This document shows positions 6,390 through 15,041 of a stretch of 32,602 nt of DNA, in pieces. The notes under the pieces were generated by a model. That model searched no databases. It was given only the letters and a program-made list of their open reading frames with translations, and was not told where the DNA came from. Location: contig NZ_JAFFZS010000056.1 in assembly GCF_016921115.1 (NCBI RefSeq), positions 1-32,602 on the forward strand. The letters are read 5' to 3'. The DNA is from Streptomyces actuosus. Its GTDB lineage: Bacteria; Actinomycetota; Actinomycetes; Streptomycetales; Streptomycetaceae. Position 1 is the stretch's first letter. The number at the start of each line of letters is the position of its first letter. The translations under genes were made by a program, and so were the position numbers.

Positions 6390-8894
6390 ATGGCAGAGGT
6401 TCCGCCGCAGGCGAAATGCGTCGTGATCGGGTCCGGGATCGTCGGCAACAGCCTGGTCCACCACCTGGCCCGACTCGGCTGGCGCGACATCGTGCAGATC
6501 GACAAGGGCCCACTGCCCAACCCCGGTGGCTCCACCGGTCACGCCTCCAACTTCATCTTCCCCGTCGACCACTCCCGCGAGATCACCGACCTGACCCTGG
6601 ACTCGATGCGGCAGTACAAGGAGCTGGGCGTCTTCACCGAGTCCGGCGGCTTCGAGATCGCGCGCACCGAGGAGCGCATGGAGGAGCTGCGCCGCCGGAT
6701 GTCCAGCGCCAAGGCTCGGGGGATCGAGTCGCAGCTGGTCGACCCCGCCTTCGTCAAGGAGAAGGTGCCGTTCATCGAGGCCGACCAGTTCATCGGCGCC
6801 TTCTGGACTCCGAGCGTCGGCGTCGTCGACTCCCTGCGCGCCGGCACGATCATGCGCGACGGTGCCATCGCGAGCGGCGCACTGACGAGCGTGCCCAACG
6901 TCGAGGTGGTCGGCCTGGACGTCGAGGACGGTCGGATCCGCCGGGTGCGCACGAACAAGGGCGACATCGAGGCCGAGTACGTCGTGATCGCCTGCGGTGT
7001 GTGGAGCCCGAGGATCGGGGACATGGCCGGCATCAGCATCCCGCTGACCCCCGCCGTCCACCAGATGATCTCCGTCGGCCCCTGCCCGCAGCTGTCCGGG
7101 TTGCCCGGTGAGATCAACTTCCCGATCGTCCGGGACATGGACACCTTCTGCTACGAGCGCCAGCACGGCGCGGACATGGAGGTGGGGTCCTACGCCCACC
7201 GGGCGATCCTGCACGAGCCGGAGGACATCCCGAGCATCGAGCAGTCCAAGCTCAGCCCCACCGAACTTCCCTTCACCTCGGACGACTTCGACCCGCAACT
7301 GGAGCAGGCCTACGAGCTGATGCCCGAGTTGTTGGGTGCCGAGGGCGCGGAGATCCGGTACGCGATCAACGGCCTGCTGTCGCTGACCTGCGACGGCAAC
7401 CCGATCCTCGGTGAGAGCCAGGTGAAGGGGCTGTGGACGGCGGCCGCGGTGTGGATCAAGGAGGGCCCGGGCGTCGGCCGCGCGGTCGCGGAGTGGATGA
7501 CCCACGGCCACAGCGAGATCGACGTCTCCGGGGCCGACATCGCCCGGTTCTACCCCCACCAGATGCGCCGCGAGCACACCCGGCTGCGCACCACCGAGTC
7601 GTTCATCAAGACCTACGGGATCATCCACCCCGCTGAGCAGTACGAGTCCGACCGCGGGCAGCGGCTCTCCCCCATGCACGAGTCGGAGAAGAAGCTCGGT
7701 GCGGCCTTCTTCGAGGCGGTCGGCTGGGAGCGGCCGCAGTGGTACGAGTCCAACGCCGACCTCCTCGAGGTGTACGGCGACCGCGTGATGCCGCGCGAGC
7801 ACGAGTGGGACTCGCGCTGGTGGAGCCCGATCATCAACGCCGAGCACCTGCGGATGCGCGAAGCCGCGGGCGTCATCGACCTGACCGCCTTCGCGATCTT
7901 CGACATCACCGGTCCTGGCGCGCTGGACGCCGTGCAGCACACCTGCGTCGCGCAGTGCGACGTGCCGGTCGGCAAGGTGATCTACACCCCGGTACTCGAC
8001 CACAAGGGCGGGTTCCGCTCCGACCTCACCGTCATGCGCCTGGGCGAGGACCACTTCCGTGTCGTCACCGGCGGCGCGCACGGCATGGCGGACAAGAAGT
8101 GGTTCGCCGACCAACTCGGCGACGGCGCGTCCCTGGAGGACCTCACCGACCGGATCTCCACGATCGGCCTGTGGGGCCCGCGGGCCCGCGACATCCTGTC
8201 GCAGCTGACCGGTGCGGACGTGTCCCACGAGGGCTTCAAGTTCCTCAGCTGCCGCGAGATCGACCTCGACGGCATTCCCGTGCTGGCCTCCCGGATCTCC
8301 TACGTCGGCGAACTCGGTTGGGAGCTGTACGTCTCCTTCGACCAGGCCGCGGCGGTGTGGGACAAGCTGCTGGCGACGGGCACGCCGTACGGCGTCCGCC
8401 CGGTCGGCATCGGCGTCTACGTGACCACCGCGCGGATCGAGAAGGGCTACCGGGCCTTCGGCCACGAGCTCGACGGCGAGCGCACCATCGTCGAAGCGGG
8501 CATGCAGCGGCCGAAGGTGAAGACCGCCGACTTCATCGGCAAGGAGGCATACCTCGAACAGCGTGCCGGTGAGCCCGCGGCGGTGCTGTGCACGTTGGCC
8601 GTCGACGATCACACGTCGGCGTCCGGGGTGAAACGGTACATGCTCGGTGGCGAGCCGATCACCACGCGCTCCGGCGAGGCGCTCGTCGACGGGCACGGGC
8701 ACCACCCCTATGTCACCGCCGCCGGCTCAGCCCCTTCGCTGGGCAAGCACCTGCTGATGGCGTACCTGCCGCCCGAGCAGGCGCGGGTCGGCAACGAGCT
8801 CGCGGTCTCCTACATGGAGGAGTGCTACCCCGTGACCGTGATCTCCAACGACGCCACACCCCCCTTCGACCCGGGCAACGAGCGGATCCGTTGA
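6390..8894 (+). CDS. FAD-dependent, folate-linked dimethylglycine dehydrogenase
   Basis: An 834-residue two-domain enzyme of the dimethylglycine/sarcosine dehydrogenase family. Residues 1-430 form a DAO-type FAD domain: VVIGSGIVGNSLVHHLARLG (11-30), GGSTGHASNF with His51 at the usual flavin-attachment position, and GVWSPRIGDMAG. Residues about 440-830 form a GcvT-like folate-binding domain (REAAGVIDLTAFAIFDITGP, WGPRARDIL, SYVGELGWELYV). The enzyme oxidises an N-methyl group and transfers it to THF as 5,10-methylene-THF. etfB and etfA follow directly, so electrons go to ETF rather than oxygen. Substrate choice between dimethylglycine and sarcosine cannot be settled from sequence; context favours dimethylglycine. 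Pseudomonas uses an unrelated FMN enzyme, DgcA, for this step. Confidence 0.88.
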   Translation: MAEVPPQAKCVVIGSGIVGNSLVHHLARLGWRDIVQIDKGPLPNPGGSTGHASNFIFPVDHSREITDLTLDSMRQYKELGVFTESGGFEIARTEERMEELRRRMSSAKARGIESQLVDPAFVKEKVPFIEADQFIGAFWTPSVGVVDSLRAGTIMRDGAIASGALTSVPNVEVVGLDVEDGRIRRVRTNKGDIEAEYVVIACGVWSPRIGDMAGISIPLTPAVHQMISVGPCPQLSGLPGEINFPIVRDMDTFCYERQHGADMEVGSYAHRAILHEPEDIPSIEQSKLSPTELPFTSDDFDPQLEQAYELMPELLGAEGAEIRYAINGLLSLTCDGNPILGESQVKGLWTAAAVWIKEGPGVGRAVAEWMTHGHSEIDVSGADIARFYPHQMRREHTRLRTTESFIKTYGIIHPAEQYESDRGQRLSPMHESEKKLGAAFFEAVGWERPQWYESNADLLEVYGDRVMPREHEWDSRWWSPIINAEHLRMREAAGVIDLTAFAIFDITGPGALDAVQHTCVAQCDVPVGKVIYTPVLDHKGGFRSDLTVMRLGEDHFRVVTGGAHGMADKKWFADQLGDGASLEDLTDRISTIGLWGPRARDILSQLTGADVSHEGFKFLSCREIDLDGIPVLASRISYVGELGWELYVSFDQAAAVWDKLLATGTPYGVRPVGIGVYVTTARIEKGYRAFGHELDGERTIVEAGMQRPKVKTADFIGKEAYLEQRAGEPAAVLCTLAVDDHTSASGVKRYMLGGEPITTRSGEALVDGHGHHPYVTAAGSAPSLGKHLLMAYLPPEQARVGNELAVSYMEECYPVTVISNDATPPFDPGNERIR

Positions 8895-8943
8895 TGGCGG
8901 TGCTGTCGGTGGCCGGCACGGCCGAGACCACGAGAGGTGAGAG

Positions 8944-9714
8944 ATGACGAACATTTTGGTCTGCATCAAGCGGGTCCCCGACTCCTCCGGTGAGGTCGTG
9001 CTCACCGACGACCAGCAGGGCGTCGACGGGAGGTACGTCGGCTTCACCGTGAGCAACCACGAGAGCTGTGCGGTGGAACTGGCGGTCCGGACCGTCGAAG
9101 CGACCGGCGGTACGGTCACGCTGCTCACGGTCGGCTCGCCCGAGGCAGCCGAGCAGCTGCGGGACACGCTGGCACTCGGCTGCAACGCCGCCGTACTCGT
9201 GGAGGCGGAGCCGGCCCGGCTGGGACCGGCTGACGTGGCCCGGGAGATCGCCCACGTCGTGCGCGAGAAGGAGGCGACAGGCACGACGTACGACCTGGTC
9301 CTGCTCGGCAACGACGCCGCCGACAGCGGCGACTTCCAGGTGGGCATCCGGCTGGCCCACGCACTCGGCCGGCCGGTGGTCAACGGCGTGTCGACGTTCG
9401 AGGCGGCCGACGGCAACCTGACCGCCCGCGGCGACGGCCCCGACGGCGAGGAAACCTACTCGCTGCCGCTGCCCGCGGTCGCCACCGTGCTCGAGGGCGG
9501 GGCGGAGCCGCGCTATCCGACGCTGAGGGGCCGGATGGCGGCCAAGAAGGTCGAGATCGAGACCCGGGCCCTGTCAGCCGAGCCCGCCGGAGCGAACCGG
9601 GTGCGGCTGCTGCTGCCCCCGCCGGCGCCGTCGGCGGTCGAGGTGCTGGGCGAGGGCCCGGAGGCGGCCAAGGCGGTCGCCGACCTGTTCGAGAGGTTGG
9701 GGGTGACCCGATGA
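8944..9714 (+). CDS. etfB: Electron transfer flavoprotein, beta subunit
   Basis: A 256-residue soluble subunit starting MTNILVCIKRVPDSSGEVVL, with LGNDAADSGDFQVGIRLAHA and the EtfB signature PRYPTLRGRMAAKKVEIE near residues 194-211. With EtfA it carries electrons from a flavin dehydrogenase to a membrane quinone reductase. A GAGAGGTGAGAG ribosome site precedes the ATG, which begins 49 nt after the dehydrogenase stop. Its end overlaps the etfA start (ATGA). The pairing with the dehydrogenase upstream and the membrane Fe-S protein downstream suggests an ETF dedicated to methylamine oxidation rather than the housekeeping copy. Confidence 0.93.
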   Translation: MTNILVCIKRVPDSSGEVVLTDDQQGVDGRYVGFTVSNHESCAVELAVRTVEATGGTVTLLTVGSPEAAEQLRDTLALGCNAAVLVEAEPARLGPADVAREIAHVVREKEATGTTYDLVLLGNDAADSGDFQVGIRLAHALGRPVVNGVSTFEAADGNLTARGDGPDGEETYSLPLPAVATVLEGGAEPRYPTLRGRMAAKKVEIETRALSAEPAGANRVRLLLPPPAPSAVEVLGEGPEAAKAVADLFERLGVTR

Positions 9715-10700
9715 TTCTGGTGCTGGTCGAGACCGAGAACGGCGCCGCGAGCGAGATCTCGCTGGAGACGCTCGCCTTCGCCCGGTCGCTGGCGGCCGAG
9801 GGCGGCGGCATCGCCGTCCGCGCGGTCGTGGTCGGCGCGGTTGAGGACCGCGACGCGCTGGCAGCCGAACTCGGCGCCTACGGCGCGGCCGAGGTCCACC
9901 AAGCGGTGGGCGAGGGGTTCGCGTCGTACGCCGGGGCCGCCTGGGCGGCGGCGCTGCAGGCGATCCGCGAGTCGACCCGCTCCGTCGTGGTCACCGCCGC
10001 GGGTTCGCCCCGGGGCAACGAGGTGCTGGCGCATCTGGCCGCCAGGCTCAACGTGCCCATGGCCGCCAACGTGGTCGCGTTCCACGGTCTGGCGCCGTTC
10101 GTGGTGACCCGCCAAGTGGTCGGTGGCGCGGCCCTGGAGGAGATGAGGCTCGACCAGCGGCCCGCGGTCTTCTCCGTCGCCGGCCACGCGTGGACCGCTT
10201 CGCCGGTGGCGGGCGCGTCGCCCGCCACCTGGGTGGAGACCACCCCCGAGGTGGCCGAGTCCGACCTCGTGGCGCGGGTCGTGGCGACGGGCACCAAGGC
10301 GGTCGACCACTCCGGCTCGCTGAAGTCCGCCAAGGTCGTCGTGGGTGCCGGACGCGGGGCGGGCGGCGCGGACGGCTTCGGCGCGGTCGCCGAGCTCGCC
10401 GAGTTGCTCGGCGGCGCGGTCGGGGTGTCCCGGGTGGTCACCTCGCTGGGCTGGCGGCCCCACCACGAGCAGGTCGGCCAGACCGGCTCCCGGATCAGCC
10501 CGGACCTGTACGTCCCCTGCGGCATCTCCGGTGCCATCCAGCACTGGGCCGGCTGCGCGTCGTCGAAGACGATTCTCGCGATCAACACCGATCCCGAGGC
10601 ACCGATGATGACCAAGGCGAACTACGCGGTCGTGGGCGACATGCACGAGGTCCTCCCCGCGATCATCGAAGAGCTCAAGTCGCGCGGGGTGACCGGGTGA
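9711..10700 (+). CDS. etfA: Electron transfer flavoprotein, alpha subunit
   Basis: A 329-residue FAD-carrying subunit. The N-terminal domain (MILVLVETENGAASEISLET) is followed by a C-terminal FAD domain with KVVVGAGRGAGG, VTSLGWRPHHEQVGQTGSRI, and the diagnostic PDLYVPCGISGAIQHWAGCA and ILAINTDPEAPMMTKANYAV. Its start overlaps the etfB stop, so the two are translationally coupled. It forms the EtfAB dimer accepting electrons from the dehydrogenase at 6390. Beyond its stop a 363-bp gap with an IS remnant separates it from the Fe-S gene that would receive the electrons. Confidence 0.93.
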   Translation: MILVLVETENGAASEISLETLAFARSLAAEGGGIAVRAVVVGAVEDRDALAAELGAYGAAEVHQAVGEGFASYAGAAWAAALQAIRESTRSVVVTAAGSPRGNEVLAHLAARLNVPMAANVVAFHGLAPFVVTRQVVGGAALEEMRLDQRPAVFSVAGHAWTASPVAGASPATWVETTPEVAESDLVARVVATGTKAVDHSGSLKSAKVVVGAGRGAGGADGFGAVAELAELLGGAVGVSRVVTSLGWRPHHEQVGQTGSRISPDLYVPCGISGAIQHWAGCASSKTILAINTDPEAPMMTKANYAVVGDMHEVLPAIIEELKSRGVTG

Positions 10701-10888
10701 GGCGCTGACCGACGGCAGCCGAGTGACTCGCCGCAGCGGGAGCCGAGGAGGGATCACCGCCGCTACGAACCGGCTCACCGCCCTGGAGTGGGGCTGCGGC
10801 GGCTTCGAAGGGAGCCGCAGCCTCCTCCGCTCCGCGAACCCTGAGAAGGCCGGATCCGCACCCCACAGATCCGCACCCACGTGCAGTC

Positions 10889-11056
10889 GTGCCAGCCGCG
10901 CTGCTGCTCATCCGGGCCGCCGAGACCGCCGTCGGCGACACCTGGCGCAACGTGCGGCACGTGCTGGACCGCATGCACCTGGTCCCCCTGGCCACCCCCG
11001 GCGAGCGGGTCGCGCAACCCTCCGCCACGCCCCCGGTCAGAAGACCGCCCTTGAGG
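10889..11056 (+). pseudogene. C-terminal fragment of an IS transposase (IS1634/IS4-like)
   Basis: In one frame the DNA reads LLIRAAETAVGDTWRNVRHV then LDRMHLVPLATPGERVAQPS, and in the next frame PGQKTALEEPR. This resembles the end of IS1634-type transposases (WATVRDELARLHLVTL, then AQRSELTPGQ). No start, no catalytic domain and at least one frameshift are visible. It ends just before the Fe-S gene's ribosome site. The DNA from 10701 to 10888 shows no gene. Assignment is from memory of the family, so the exact IS group is uncertain. Confidence 0.45.
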
Positions 11057-11063
11057 AGCCCCG

Positions 11064-13748
11064 ATGCAGATCTTCGCCCTGGCGGCGTCGCTGGCGCTCA
11101 CGCTGGCCGCCTTGTTCGTCCTGGTCCCCGCTGTCCGCAGCATGCTCCGGGTGATCCGGACGGGCGGGCCCGCGAGCCCGAGCCGCATCGACGATCCGGT
11201 CGCTCGTACGGTCACCATGCTCAAGGAGACCGTGCTGCACACCCGGATGCTCCAGTGGACCTGGGTCGGCGTCATGCACTGGTTCGTGTTCGCGGCGTTC
11301 CTCTTCCTGAGCACCGCGGTCGTCGGCGCCTACGTCCAGTTGTTCGACCCCGAGTGGGCGTGGCCGATCGTGGGCCACTGGTACCCCTTCGAGTGGTTCA
11401 GCGAGTTCATCGGCGCGCTGAGCACGATCGGCATCATCTGGCTGATCGTCCATCGGCAGAAGCACCACCCCCGCAGCGAGGGCCGCAGGAGCCGGTTCTT
11501 CGGCTCGACGTTCTGGCAGGCCTACTTCGTGGAGTACCTGGCCCTGCTGGAGGGTGCGGCGATTCTGTTCATCCGGGGAGCGGAGTTCCACCTTGCCGAC
11601 CATGAGTCCGCGACCCGCGCGCATTTCCCGCTCGCATCCTGGCTCGGTGACGCGCTCTACCCGGCCAGCCAGGCCACCAACGAGAACCTCGTCCACTTCG
11701 TCGCATTCTTCAAGATCGCGCTGGCGATGGTGTGGCTGATCGTCATCGGCCGCAACCTGACCATGGGCATCGCCTGGCACCGGTTCACCGCCTGGTTCAA
11801 CATCTGGTTCAAGCGTGAGTCCTCGGGCCGTACGGCACTGGGCGCGGTCAAGCCGCTCGCCGTCGACGGCAAGGCGGTCACCTTGGACGACATCGACGAC
11901 CTCCGCGAGGACGTCGCACTCGGCGTCGGGGCGATCGAGGACTTCTCCTGGAAAAGCCTTCTCGACTTCACCACCTGCACTGAATGCGGTCGCTGCCAGT
12001 CGCAGTGTCCGGCCTGGCACACCGAGAAGCCGCTCTCGCCGAAGCTGCTGATGAAGGGCCTGCGCGAGCACACCTACCTCAAGGCCGCAGGCCAGGCCGG
12101 ACACGCCCGACGGGCGCTGATCGGCAAGGGCGACGCGGACGAGGGGTTCTACAACCCCGACGGCGGCGACTTCGTCATCGACGGGGACGTGCTCTGGTCG
12201 TGCACGACGTGCGGCGCCTGCGTCGAGCAGTGCCCGGTCGACATCGAGCATGTCGACCACATCGTCGACATGCGCCGCTACCAGGTACTCATCGAGTCGC
12301 ACTTCCCCGCCGAACTCAACCAGCTCTTCAAGGGCCTCGAGACCCGGGGCAACCCCTGGAACATGACGCCGAGCGCGCGCATGGACTGGGCCAAGGGCCT
12401 GCCGTTCGAGGTCAAGGAGATCGGCAAGGACCTGGAGTCGCTGGAGTCGGTCGACTGGCTGTTCTGGGTCGGCTGCGCCGGCGCCTACGAGGACCGAGCC
12501 AGGAAGACCACCCGCGCGGTCGCCGAGCTGCTCCACATGGCCGGTGTTTCCTTCGGTGTGCTCGGCAACCGCGAGACCTGCACCGGCGACTCGGCCCGCC
12601 GCGCCGGCAACGAGTTCGTCTACCAGGCCCTGGCCCAGGAGAACGTCGAGACCTTCAAGGAGTTCAAGGTCAAGAAGGTCGTCGCGACCTGCGCCCACTG
12701 CTTCAACACGCTGAAGAACGAGTACAAGGCCTTCGGCATCGAGCTCGAGGTCGTCCACCACACCCAGCTGCTCAACCGCCTCGTGCGCGAGGGCAGACTG
12801 ACCCCGGTCGCCCCCGAGGACAGCGCGAACAAGCGGTCGATCACGTACCACGACCCGTGCTATCTCGGCCGGCACAACCAGGTCTACAGCCCGCCGCGCG
12901 AACTGCTGCAGGCGCTGCCGGGTGCTTCGTACGTCGAGATGGAGCGGAATTCGGAGCGGTCGTTCTGCTGCGGGGCCGGTGGCGCCCGGATGTGGATGGA
13001 GGAGAGCCTCGGCGAGCGGATCAACCTGAACCGCAGCACGGAGGCGGTGGGTACCGGTGCCGACCAGATCGTGGTCGGCTGTCCGTTCTGCCGGGTGATG
13101 ATCTCCGATGGAGTCACGGCGCTCCAGGCCAAGTCCGAGGCCCGCGACGAGGTCGAGGTTCTCGACGTCGCACAGATGCTGCTCGCCTCGGTCAAGGCCG
13201 GTGAGACCGCGACCGAGGCCGAGAAGGTACCCGAAGCTCCCACCGCGGCTGCCCCGGCTGCCCCGGGTACCGCTGCTCCTGCCGGGCCCGAGTCCTCCGG
13301 CGCCGCAGGGGCGTCGTTGTTCGACGAGGAACCCGCCGAGCCACCCACGCGACCGACCTCCGGGGCGTCACTGTTCGACGAACCATCGGCCGAGCCGACC
13401 GCTCCAGCCACCACAAGCAGCTCACTCTTCGACGAAGCACCCACCCAGTCACCCACGCGACCGACCTCCGGGGCGTCACTGTTCGACGAACCCACAGCCG
13501 AGCCGACCGCTCCAGCCACCACAAGCAGCTCACTCTTCGACATCCCGGCCGACGAAGCTCCGGTGCACACGACCATCCGGACGCCGGAGCCGGCGGCCGA
13601 AGGCGCCGCCGAGCCCACACCGCCGGGCTCCCTCTTCGACGTCGAGGAGGAGCCGGCTGCCCGCGGTGCTCATCCGACGGCGGGGGCGGAGCCCTCGCCA
13701 GGGCGGCACACGGCACCGGAGGAGCCGAAAGGCCTGTTCGACCGCTGA
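11064..13748 (+). CDS. dgcB: Membrane iron-sulfur protein of the DgcB / heterodisulfide reductase type with repeat tail
   Basis: An 894-residue protein. Residues 1-235 hold about four to five membrane helices. Two 4Fe-4S motifs follow: CTECGRCQSQCP (Cys305, 308, 311, 315) and CTTCGACVEQCP (Cys380, 383, 386, 390). Then come two CCG cysteine-rich domains (WVGCAGAYEDRA with CAHCFNTLKNEY; YHDPCYLGRHNQVYSPPR with SFCCGAGGARMWMEE). This matches DgcB and other ETF-to-quinone conduits, so its likely job is to pass ETF electrons into the respiratory chain. From about residue 712 the protein changes to a 183-residue Ala/Pro/Thr/Glu-rich tail with seven LFD motifs. GAGGAG precedes the ATG. Confidence 0.85.
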   Translation: MQIFALAASLALTLAALFVLVPAVRSMLRVIRTGGPASPSRIDDPVARTVTMLKETVLHTRMLQWTWVGVMHWFVFAAFLFLSTAVVGAYVQLFDPEWAWPIVGHWYPFEWFSEFIGALSTIGIIWLIVHRQKHHPRSEGRRSRFFGSTFWQAYFVEYLALLEGAAILFIRGAEFHLADHESATRAHFPLASWLGDALYPASQATNENLVHFVAFFKIALAMVWLIVIGRNLTMGIAWHRFTAWFNIWFKRESSGRTALGAVKPLAVDGKAVTLDDIDDLREDVALGVGAIEDFSWKSLLDFTTCTECGRCQSQCPAWHTEKPLSPKLLMKGLREHTYLKAAGQAGHARRALIGKGDADEGFYNPDGGDFVIDGDVLWSCTTCGACVEQCPVDIEHVDHIVDMRRYQVLIESHFPAELNQLFKGLETRGNPWNMTPSARMDWAKGLPFEVKEIGKDLESLESVDWLFWVGCAGAYEDRARKTTRAVAELLHMAGVSFGVLGNRETCTGDSARRAGNEFVYQALAQENVETFKEFKVKKVVATCAHCFNTLKNEYKAFGIELEVVHHTQLLNRLVREGRLTPVAPEDSANKRSITYHDPCYLGRHNQVYSPPRELLQALPGASYVEMERNSERSFCCGAGGARMWMEESLGERINLNRSTEAVGTGADQIVVGCPFCRVMISDGVTALQAKSEARDEVEVLDVAQMLLASVKAGETATEAEKVPEAPTAAAPAAPGTAAPAGPESSGAAGASLFDEEPAEPPTRPTSGASLFDEPSAEPTAPATTSSSLFDEAPTQSPTRPTSGASLFDEPTAEPTAPATTSSSLFDIPADEAPVHTTIRTPEPAAEGAAEPTPPGSLFDVEEEPAARGAHPTAGAEPSPGRHTAPEEPKGLFDR
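13342..13541 (+). repeat. Tandem 108-bp direct repeat coding for SLFD-rich protein tail
   Basis: A unit beginning CACCCACGCGACCGACCTCC starts at 13342 and again at 13450, exactly 108 bp (36 codons) apart. The second copy is near-identical up to 13541. Each unit encodes TSGASLFDEP followed by AEPTAPATTSSSLFD. The in-frame period keeps the reading frame, so copy number may vary without breaking the gene. Confidence 0.85.
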
Positions 13749-13777
13749 TCGCTCCGCCCCGGCAAGGAACCCGGGTG

Positions 13778-13808
13778 CCCCCCGCTGCCGGACTCCCGGC
13801 ACAGGGGG
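13778..13808 (+). terminator. Nested hairpin after the Fe-S gene
   Basis: TGCCGG (13786-13791) and CCGGCA (13796-13801) form a perfect inner stem with loop ACTC, enclosed by CCCCC (13779-13783) and GGGGG (13804-13808). It lies 30 bp past the stop. There is no T-tract, which is common for Streptomyces terminators. Confidence 0.55.
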
Positions 13809-14135
13809 TCGCTCGTTCAGGCTGACCGCGGCAGCCGAGCGGCCGGCCAGGCCCTGGACCTGGCCGGAGGGCCGGCCGGCGCTCAGCGGTCAGGCCAGCG
13901 GTGGCGAAGAAGTCGTCCGGCTCCGTACCGCCCCGGGTACGGACGATGCCCAGCCGGAGCAGGTCGTGTCGGCACCTGGGGCCGGAACGCAACACCGGTC
14001 GGCGCCGACCGCCGCCTGGCTTTCAGGTGCACGGCGGGTGTGCCCGGGGCGGCACCGCGGCGGGGCGCAGGCGCATGCGCCCAGCACACGCTGGCGGAAG
14101 TCTCGGTGCGGAGCCGCCGGCGAGTTCCCGGACGA
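13809..14135. other. Intergenic stretch without a recognisable gene
   Basis: This lies between the convergent ends of the Fe-S gene and the GntR gene. It has G/C-rich short inverted repeats around 13840-13880 but no frame I can match to a protein. Confidence 0.4.
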
Positions 14136-14807
14136 TCAGAGTACGCCGCGGATCTCACGGGCAAAGCCGGCGATGTGCTCGCGGGTGAGGCGCTCGGCAC
14201 GGTCGGCGTCGCCGTCAGCGACGGCGTCGAGCAGGTCCGCGTGCTCGGTGACGTGGTGTGCAAGGTCAGGAAGCCGATCGATGACCAGGCACCAGATGCG
14301 GGTGGCCAGGTTGTCGTAGCGGATCAGCACGTCCTCGAGGTGTGGGTTGCCGCCCGCCTTGTAGATCAGCCGGTGCAGCGCCATGTCCATCCGCATCAGT
14401 GCGGTGCGATCACCGCGAGGGATTTCGAGGCTCCTCACCTCGTCGGCCTTGGCTCGCAGCGTGTCGCGCATGGCGTTGCTGGCGTGGACGGCGGCCCTCC
14501 GCGCCGCGAACGGCATGAGTTGCTCGCGGATGTCGGAGATCGCGCCGAGTTCGGTCACGTCGATGGTGGTGGCGAAGGTGCCCCGGCGCGGGTAGGACAC
14601 CACGAGATGGTCGGTCTCAAGTCGTTTGAGCGCCTCGCGAACGGGTGTGCGCCCGACGCCGATCTCCTCGGCGAGCTGGCTGTCGTTGATCGGCTCTCCG
14701 GGCCGGATGTCGAGCATGATCAATCGATCCTGGAGGCGCTCGTAGGCCAGGTCGGCCAATGACATCGGCGCCGAGTCAGTCACGGGGGAGACCTCGGGGC
14801 TGCTCAT
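14136..14807 (-). CDS. GntR-family (FCD-type) transcriptional regulator
   Basis: A 223-residue protein. The winged HTH (SLADLAYERLQDRLIMLDIR, then INDSQLAEEIGVGRTPVREALKRLETDHLV) is in the first 75 residues. An all-helical FCD effector domain follows (DIREQLMPFAARRAAVHA, DMALHRLIYKAGGNPHLEDV, HVTEHADLLDAVADGDADRAERLTREHI), with the His residues that usually bind a metal or acid ligand. The ATG at 14807 begins MSSPEVSPVTD. An in-frame ATG at 14867 would add 20 residues and sits 6 nt after TATATT, so a leaderless longer form is possible. The element at 14861-14883 suggests autoregulation and links it to the folD and dehydrogenase promoters. A dimethylglycine, sarcosine or folate-related effector is only a guess. 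Confidence 0.85.
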   Translation of the reverse strand: MSSPEVSPVTDSAPMSLADLAYERLQDRLIMLDIRPGEPINDSQLAEEIGVGRTPVREALKRLETDHLVVSYPRRGTFATTIDVTELGAISDIREQLMPFAARRAAVHASNAMRDTLRAKADEVRSLEIPRGDRTALMRMDMALHRLIYKAGGNPHLEDVLIRYDNLATRIWCLVIDRLPDLAHHVTEHADLLDAVADGDADRAERLTREHIAGFAREIRGVL

Positions 14808-14860
14808 TTTTCGGCCGCCTCTTCGTACGCGCGGGACTGTCGGCATCAAACGACCTGCCT

Positions 14861-14883
14861 CTGACATACTTCAAATATATCAG
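14861..14883 (-). promoter_or_regulatory. GntR autoregulatory element
   Basis: CTGACATA (14861-14868) and TATATCAG (14876-14883) form an inverted repeat with a 7-bp spacer and one mismatch. On the minus strand it contains TATATT, a likely -10. The same half-sites flank the promoters at 6150 and 6328-6362. Confidence 0.6.
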
Positions 14884-15041
14884 CTTGCCGTGGTTGGCGT
14901 ACCGACCCGCTCGCCGGCCAAGGAGAAGCCGGGGGTGGTCGGGTCCGTGATCGACACCGGCCTGACGTCGGCAGACGTTACTGGAGACGGTCTCATCGGA
15001 GACGTTCGGCCCTCCCCCGTCATGGAACCGGGATCCCTGTC

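Noticed and set aside
6363..8705. 780-codon minus-strand frame opposite the dimethylglycine dehydrogenase
   Set aside because: Typical third-position GC shadow. Its Val/Leu/Asp/Gly-rich translation matches no family, while the plus strand is a clear enzyme.
11037..12875. 612-codon minus-strand frame opposite the Fe-S protein
   Set aside because: Mirror of conserved plus-strand domains with cysteine clusters; composition is that of an antisense frame.
13342..13541. CRISPR-like array
   Set aside because: Only two long in-frame coding repeats with no spacers; they encode the SLFD tail. No CRISPR array or cas gene was seen anywhere.
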